22,372 nt of DNA from JBIOJB01 sp044450465. Lineage in GTDB: Bacteria > Chloroflexota > Dormibacteria > Dormibacterales > Dormibacteraceae. Location of the stretch: assembly GCA_044450465.1 (NCBI GenBank), contig JBIOJB010000050.1, forward strand, positions 1-22,372. Reading direction: 5' to 3'. The position numbers were made by a program, and so were the translations under genes. The notes below the pieces were generated by a model. That model saw only the letters and a program-made list of their open reading frames with translations, did no database searches and had not been told where the DNA came from. Positions within the stretch are counted from its first letter, which is position 1. Every line of letters begins with the position of its first letter. This document shows positions 20,604 through 22,372 of the stretch, piece by piece.

Positions 20604-20747
20604 TTGGAAGGCTATTGCTTGAAGGACAAACGAAAAGTCGAAATGAAAGACCCTCAGCCGATCACGATGAAGAACGGTAAGCCGGCAACAGTTGGGACGT
20701 GCCCAAACTGCGGCACCAAGATCTACAAGATCGGCAAGGCTTCGTAA
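20604..20747 (+). CDS. DUF5679-type mini-protein (47 aa)
   Basis: 47 residues: EGYCLKDKRKVEMKDPQPI and MKNGKPATVGTCPNCGTKIYKIGKAS (written here in two parts). It matches the DUF5679 pattern: a YC-V/L-K opening, K-D-P-x-P-x-x-x-K-N-G-x-P-A-T, and a closing CPxCGTK-x-x-x-IGKA zinc-ribbon knuckle. In the usual family form the opening is C-x2-C; here the second Cys is Asp, so only three Cys remain (one near the N-terminus, two in CPNC). The start is TTG at 20604; the TAG at 20601-20603 rules out anything upstream in frame. AAGGA lies 10 bp before it. A promoter and a strong terminator flank it, so it is an independent transcription unit. Function is unknown. Confidence 0.85.
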   Translation: MEGYCLKDKRKVEMKDPQPITMKNGKPATVGTCPNCGTKIYKIGKAS

Positions 20748-20761
20748 ACAGACTCTGAAGA

Positions 20762-20789
20762 GGGCCGCTCACGTCGAGCGGTCCTTTTT
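20762..20789 (+). terminator. Rho-independent terminator
   Basis: A 9-bp stem (GGGCCGCTC with GAGCGGTCC, one G·U pair) around an ACGTC loop is followed directly by TTTTT. It lies 15 bp after the DUF5679 stop and just before the convergent TrkA gene; the stem could serve both strands, but the T-tract favours plus-strand transcription. It is the clearest terminator in the window. Confidence 0.92.
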
Positions 20790-20796
20790 CGTTTGA

Positions 20797-21198
20797 TCAG
20801 GTAGTGATCGGAGGCTCGAGCGCGCCGAGCAGCACGTCGGTGGCTGAAACGGCCTCATCGACTCCCAGCAGCTTGAAAATCTCGACGTTGCCCGGATTAT
20901 TCACTCGCGCCACCGTCTTCTTCACGCGGAAGTGGCGCTTGGCCATCTGCAGAGCGATCAGATTGTCTTCGTCGTCGGCCGTAACAGCCACGATGGCGTC
21001 GGCTCTCTCGATGCCGGTCTGCGAGAGAAACTTCATCTCGCATCCATCACCTCGCATGACGATGCTGCCGAGCTGCGTCTCCAGCCAGTCGGCTCTGCGC
21101 CCGTCCTTCTCGATGAGAGTCACCTCGTGGCCGCGCTCGACCAGGTCGCGGGACATGTAGTAGCCGACGGTGCCGCCCCCGACCACGATCACATACAT
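20797..21198 (-). CDS. TrkA N-domain protein (NAD-binding), copy 1
   Basis: 133 residues, a single RCK/TrkA-N Rossmann domain: MYVIVVGGGTVGYYMSRDLVERGHEVTLIEKD, with GGGTVG nucleotide binding and the acidic E at the strand end that holds NAD ribose. It continues as VMRGDG and ADAIVAVTADDEDNLIALQMAK. The C-terminal TrkA-C ligand domain found in full-length TrkA is absent, as in split actinobacterial CeoB/CeoC-like pairs. Such proteins gate potassium transporters of the Trk/Ktr type; no transporter gene lies in the window. It starts with ATG and is 10 bp downstream of copy 2, so the two are co-transcribed. Confidence 0.9.
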   Translation of the reverse strand: MYVIVVGGGTVGYYMSRDLVERGHEVTLIEKDGRRADWLETQLGSIVMRGDGCEMKFLSQTGIERADAIVAVTADDEDNLIALQMAKRHFRVKKTVARVNNPGNVEIFKLLGVDEAVSATDVLLGALEPPITT

Positions 21199-21208
21199 GT
21201 CGGCATCC

Positions 21209-21631
21209 CTATTGGCTCTCCATCAGCATGTGCTCGATGTGCTTGGCACCCTCGATGGTCGGGCAGAGAGTGTGAAGGCCAAGCTTCGCATACGCGTCGG
21301 CTCGCTCGGGGTCATAGATACGCACGACCACGTGCGGAACCTTGAAGACGTGCTTGGCGATCTGGGCCGCCATGATGTTGCGATTGTCGCCCTCCGTCAC
21401 CGCGACGAAGCCGTCGGCGCGCTCGATTCCGGACCTTTTCAAGACATCGACGTCGGTGCCGTTGCCGACCACCTGGTCCCCTCGGAACTCTTTGGTGAGG
21501 ACACCGCGCGACGACGCTCGAGAAAACGCGACCGGATCCCTGTCCACAACGACGACTTCGTGACCCGATCGATCCATTTCGGCGGCCAGCTGGGAGCCGA
21601 CGCGGCCGCACCCGATGATGACGAGCTTCAA
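21209..21631 (-). CDS. TrkA N-domain protein (NAD-binding), copy 2
   Basis: 140 residues, also one TrkA-N domain: MKLVIIGCGRVGSQLAAEMDRSGHEVVVVDRDPVAF, GNGTDVDVLKRSGIERADGFVAVTEGDNRNIMAAQIAK and VRIYDPERADAYAKLGL. It resembles copy 1 but is not a recent duplicate, since sequence identity is limited to the fold motifs. The start is TTG at 21631 with no Shine-Dalgarno; a perfect TATAAT is 9 bp upstream, so the transcript probably starts a few bases before the codon. With copy 1 it likely forms a hetero- or homo-oligomeric potassium-uptake regulator responding to NAD(H). Confidence 0.9.
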   Translation of the reverse strand: MKLVIIGCGRVGSQLAAEMDRSGHEVVVVDRDPVAFSRASSRGVLTKEFRGDQVVGNGTDVDVLKRSGIERADGFVAVTEGDNRNIMAAQIAKHVFKVPHVVVRIYDPERADAYAKLGLHTLCPTIEGAKHIEHMLMESQ

Positions 21632-21640
21632 GGCGCGTTG

Positions 21641-21646
21641 ATTATA
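21641..21646 (-). promoter_or_regulatory. Consensus -10 box for the trkA pair
   Basis: TATAAT on the minus strand, perfect consensus, nine bases before the TTG start of copy 2. The -35 is not recognisable. Predicted transcription start is near 21634, an almost leaderless message. Confidence 0.55.
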
Positions 21647-21694
21647 GGGATCGCCTTGGAACGCCTTTCGGCCAGGTTGTTACGATTCCGTCGC

Positions 21695-21883
21695 GTGCGC
21701 TTTCCCTTCACTTTCATGGGCGTCATGGCGGTCGGGATCGGTGTCTGGATATTGGCTTACGTCGCGGCGCACCGAACCCTTGAAACGCTTTCGCAGGCGA
21801 TGGCACTGGGCACGGCGCTCGTGTGCTTTGGCTTCGGGGCTTACGTTCTGGTCCGCAGAGTGCGTCGAGGGCCCCAGCACTGA
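21695..21883 (+). CDS. Small membrane protein with two transmembrane helices (62 aa)
   Basis: 62 residues from the GTG at 21695 (55 from ATG 21716). Helix 1 (~10-27, VMAVGIGVWILAYVAA) and helix 2 (~37-54, ALGTALVCFGFGAYVLV) are joined by a short HRTLETLSQ loop; the C-terminus is basic (RRVRRGPQH). A TACGAT-like -10 lies 8 bp before the GTG, supporting a leaderless start. The stop overlaps the UspA start as TGATG. Family unknown; likely a membrane partner of the stress protein or a structural mini-protein. The exact start is uncertain. Confidence 0.6.
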   Translation: MRFPFTFMGVMAVGIGVWILAYVAAHRTLETLSQAMALGTALVCFGFGAYVLVRRVRRGPQH

Positions 21884-22356
21884 TGGCTTCCCCCGTGGAT
21901 CACAGCCACCCGATCACGTCCAAAAAGGTGCTGGTGGCGGTAGGAGGCCAGGCCGTCGATGCAGAGACTGTCCGGCTCGCGTGCCGTATGACTGACCCGC
22001 AGGGCGGGCGACTCTACGGGGTACACATCATCGAAGTGAACCGCTCGTTGCCGCTTGGGGCGGTGCTCGACGAGGTCGTCGAGAGGGGCGAGAAGATTCT
22101 CGACGAGGTGGAGAAGCTCGCGGCCGCGTCACAGCTGCCCGTGGAAACGGAGCTGGTTCAGGCCCGCGACACAGGGCCGGCCCTGGTGGACGAGGCGGTG
22201 GAATGGGGGGCGGACTTGATCGTGATGGGGCTCCCGTACAAACGGCGGTTCGGCGATTTCAACCTGGGCAAGACCGTGCCGTACGTTTTGAAGAACGCCA
22301 ACTGCCGGGTGATGCTCTTCAGGGAACACCGCGAGCATCGCGACGACCCCCTATAG
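21883..22356 (+). CDS. UspA-family universal stress protein
   Basis: 157 residues from the ATG at 21883. Single Usp domain: KKVLVAVGGQAVDAETVRLACRM (~13-35), the helix GEKILDEVEKLAAASQL, WGADLIVMGLPYKRRFGDFNLGKTVPYVLKNANCRVMLFRE (~105-147). The GADLIVMG-x9-G-x-x-x-x-LGKTV motif matches the ATP-binding G-2x-G-9x-G(S/T) region, here with lysine-rich PYKRRFGDF in the loop. It may bind nucleotide and act in stress or growth-arrest physiology. Its start overlaps the upstream mini-protein stop by 1 bp. The divergent TrkA pair suggests a role in ion or osmotic stress; that link is inference. Confidence 0.9.
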   Translation: MASPVDHSHPITSKKVLVAVGGQAVDAETVRLACRMTDPQGGRLYGVHIIEVNRSLPLGAVLDEVVERGEKILDEVEKLAAASQLPVETELVQARDTGPALVDEAVEWGADLIVMGLPYKRRFGDFNLGKTVPYVLKNANCRVMLFREHREHRDDPL

Positions 22357-22372
22357 CCTCGAGAGCCAACTA

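Overview
This is a gene-dense, high-GC bacterial chromosomal segment. I see no insertion sequence, phage gene or CRISPR array. Several traits point to a soil-type Terrabacteria lineage such as Candidatus Dormibacterota, Chloroflexota or a deep Actinomycetota: a deazaflavin (F420)-type nitroreductase, a maleylpyruvate-isomerase/DinB-fold protein, a DUF5679 mini-protein, an EF-G2-type GTPase, many GTG/TTG starts and many start codons lying just after a -10 box. That placement is inference from gene content; no rRNA or other taxonomic marker is present.

Layout. 1-4.1 kb is an accessory neighbourhood: a methyltransferase cut by the window edge, a SnoaL-like protein, a small helix-turn-helix protein, an F420-type nitroreductase, a DinB-fold protein, and a TetR regulator divergent from a VOC/glyoxalase plus SRPBCC pair, with a near-perfect palindrome inside the shared promoter. 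At 4148-4246 (minus) lies a selenocysteine tRNA with a TCA anticodon. From 10.15 kb down to 4.3 kb a minus-strand run encodes rpsF-ssb-rpsR, then a class V aminotransferase, serA, a DUF1015 protein, an FmdB zinc ribbon and thioredoxin. This joins ribosome/replication genes to serine synthesis and redox genes, ending next to the tRNA that is charged first with serine. From 10.2 to 13.6 kb are a His-rich membrane-anchored protein, an XRE/TPR regulator with a perfect operator-like palindrome, an M24 peptidase coupled to a small HTH regulator, a noncoding patch with two tandem hairpin repeats, and a small unknown protein.

From 13.7 kb most genes are on the plus strand. An EF-G-like GTPase lacking the catalytic histidine is coupled to a GlpA-type FAD glycerol-3-phosphate dehydrogenase and a small Fe-S protein. 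A 344-bp noncoding stretch follows, with an AT-rich core carrying a perfect DnaA-box sequence. Next come an unknown helical protein and a tightly overlapping PHP-phosphoesterase / PfkB-kinase / macro-domain cassette, then a 47-residue DUF5679 protein with a clear promoter and terminator. The right end holds two half-length TrkA NAD-binding proteins (minus) divergent from a two-helix membrane protein and a UspA-type stress protein.

The most interesting items are the PHP-PfkB-macro cassette (a possible nucleotide/ADP-ribose processing unit), the tRNA-Sec beside the serine-synthesis and thioredoxin genes, the two-gene glycerol-3-phosphate dehydrogenase/Fe-S module, the tandem hairpin repeats, and the recurrent leaderless-looking promoters.
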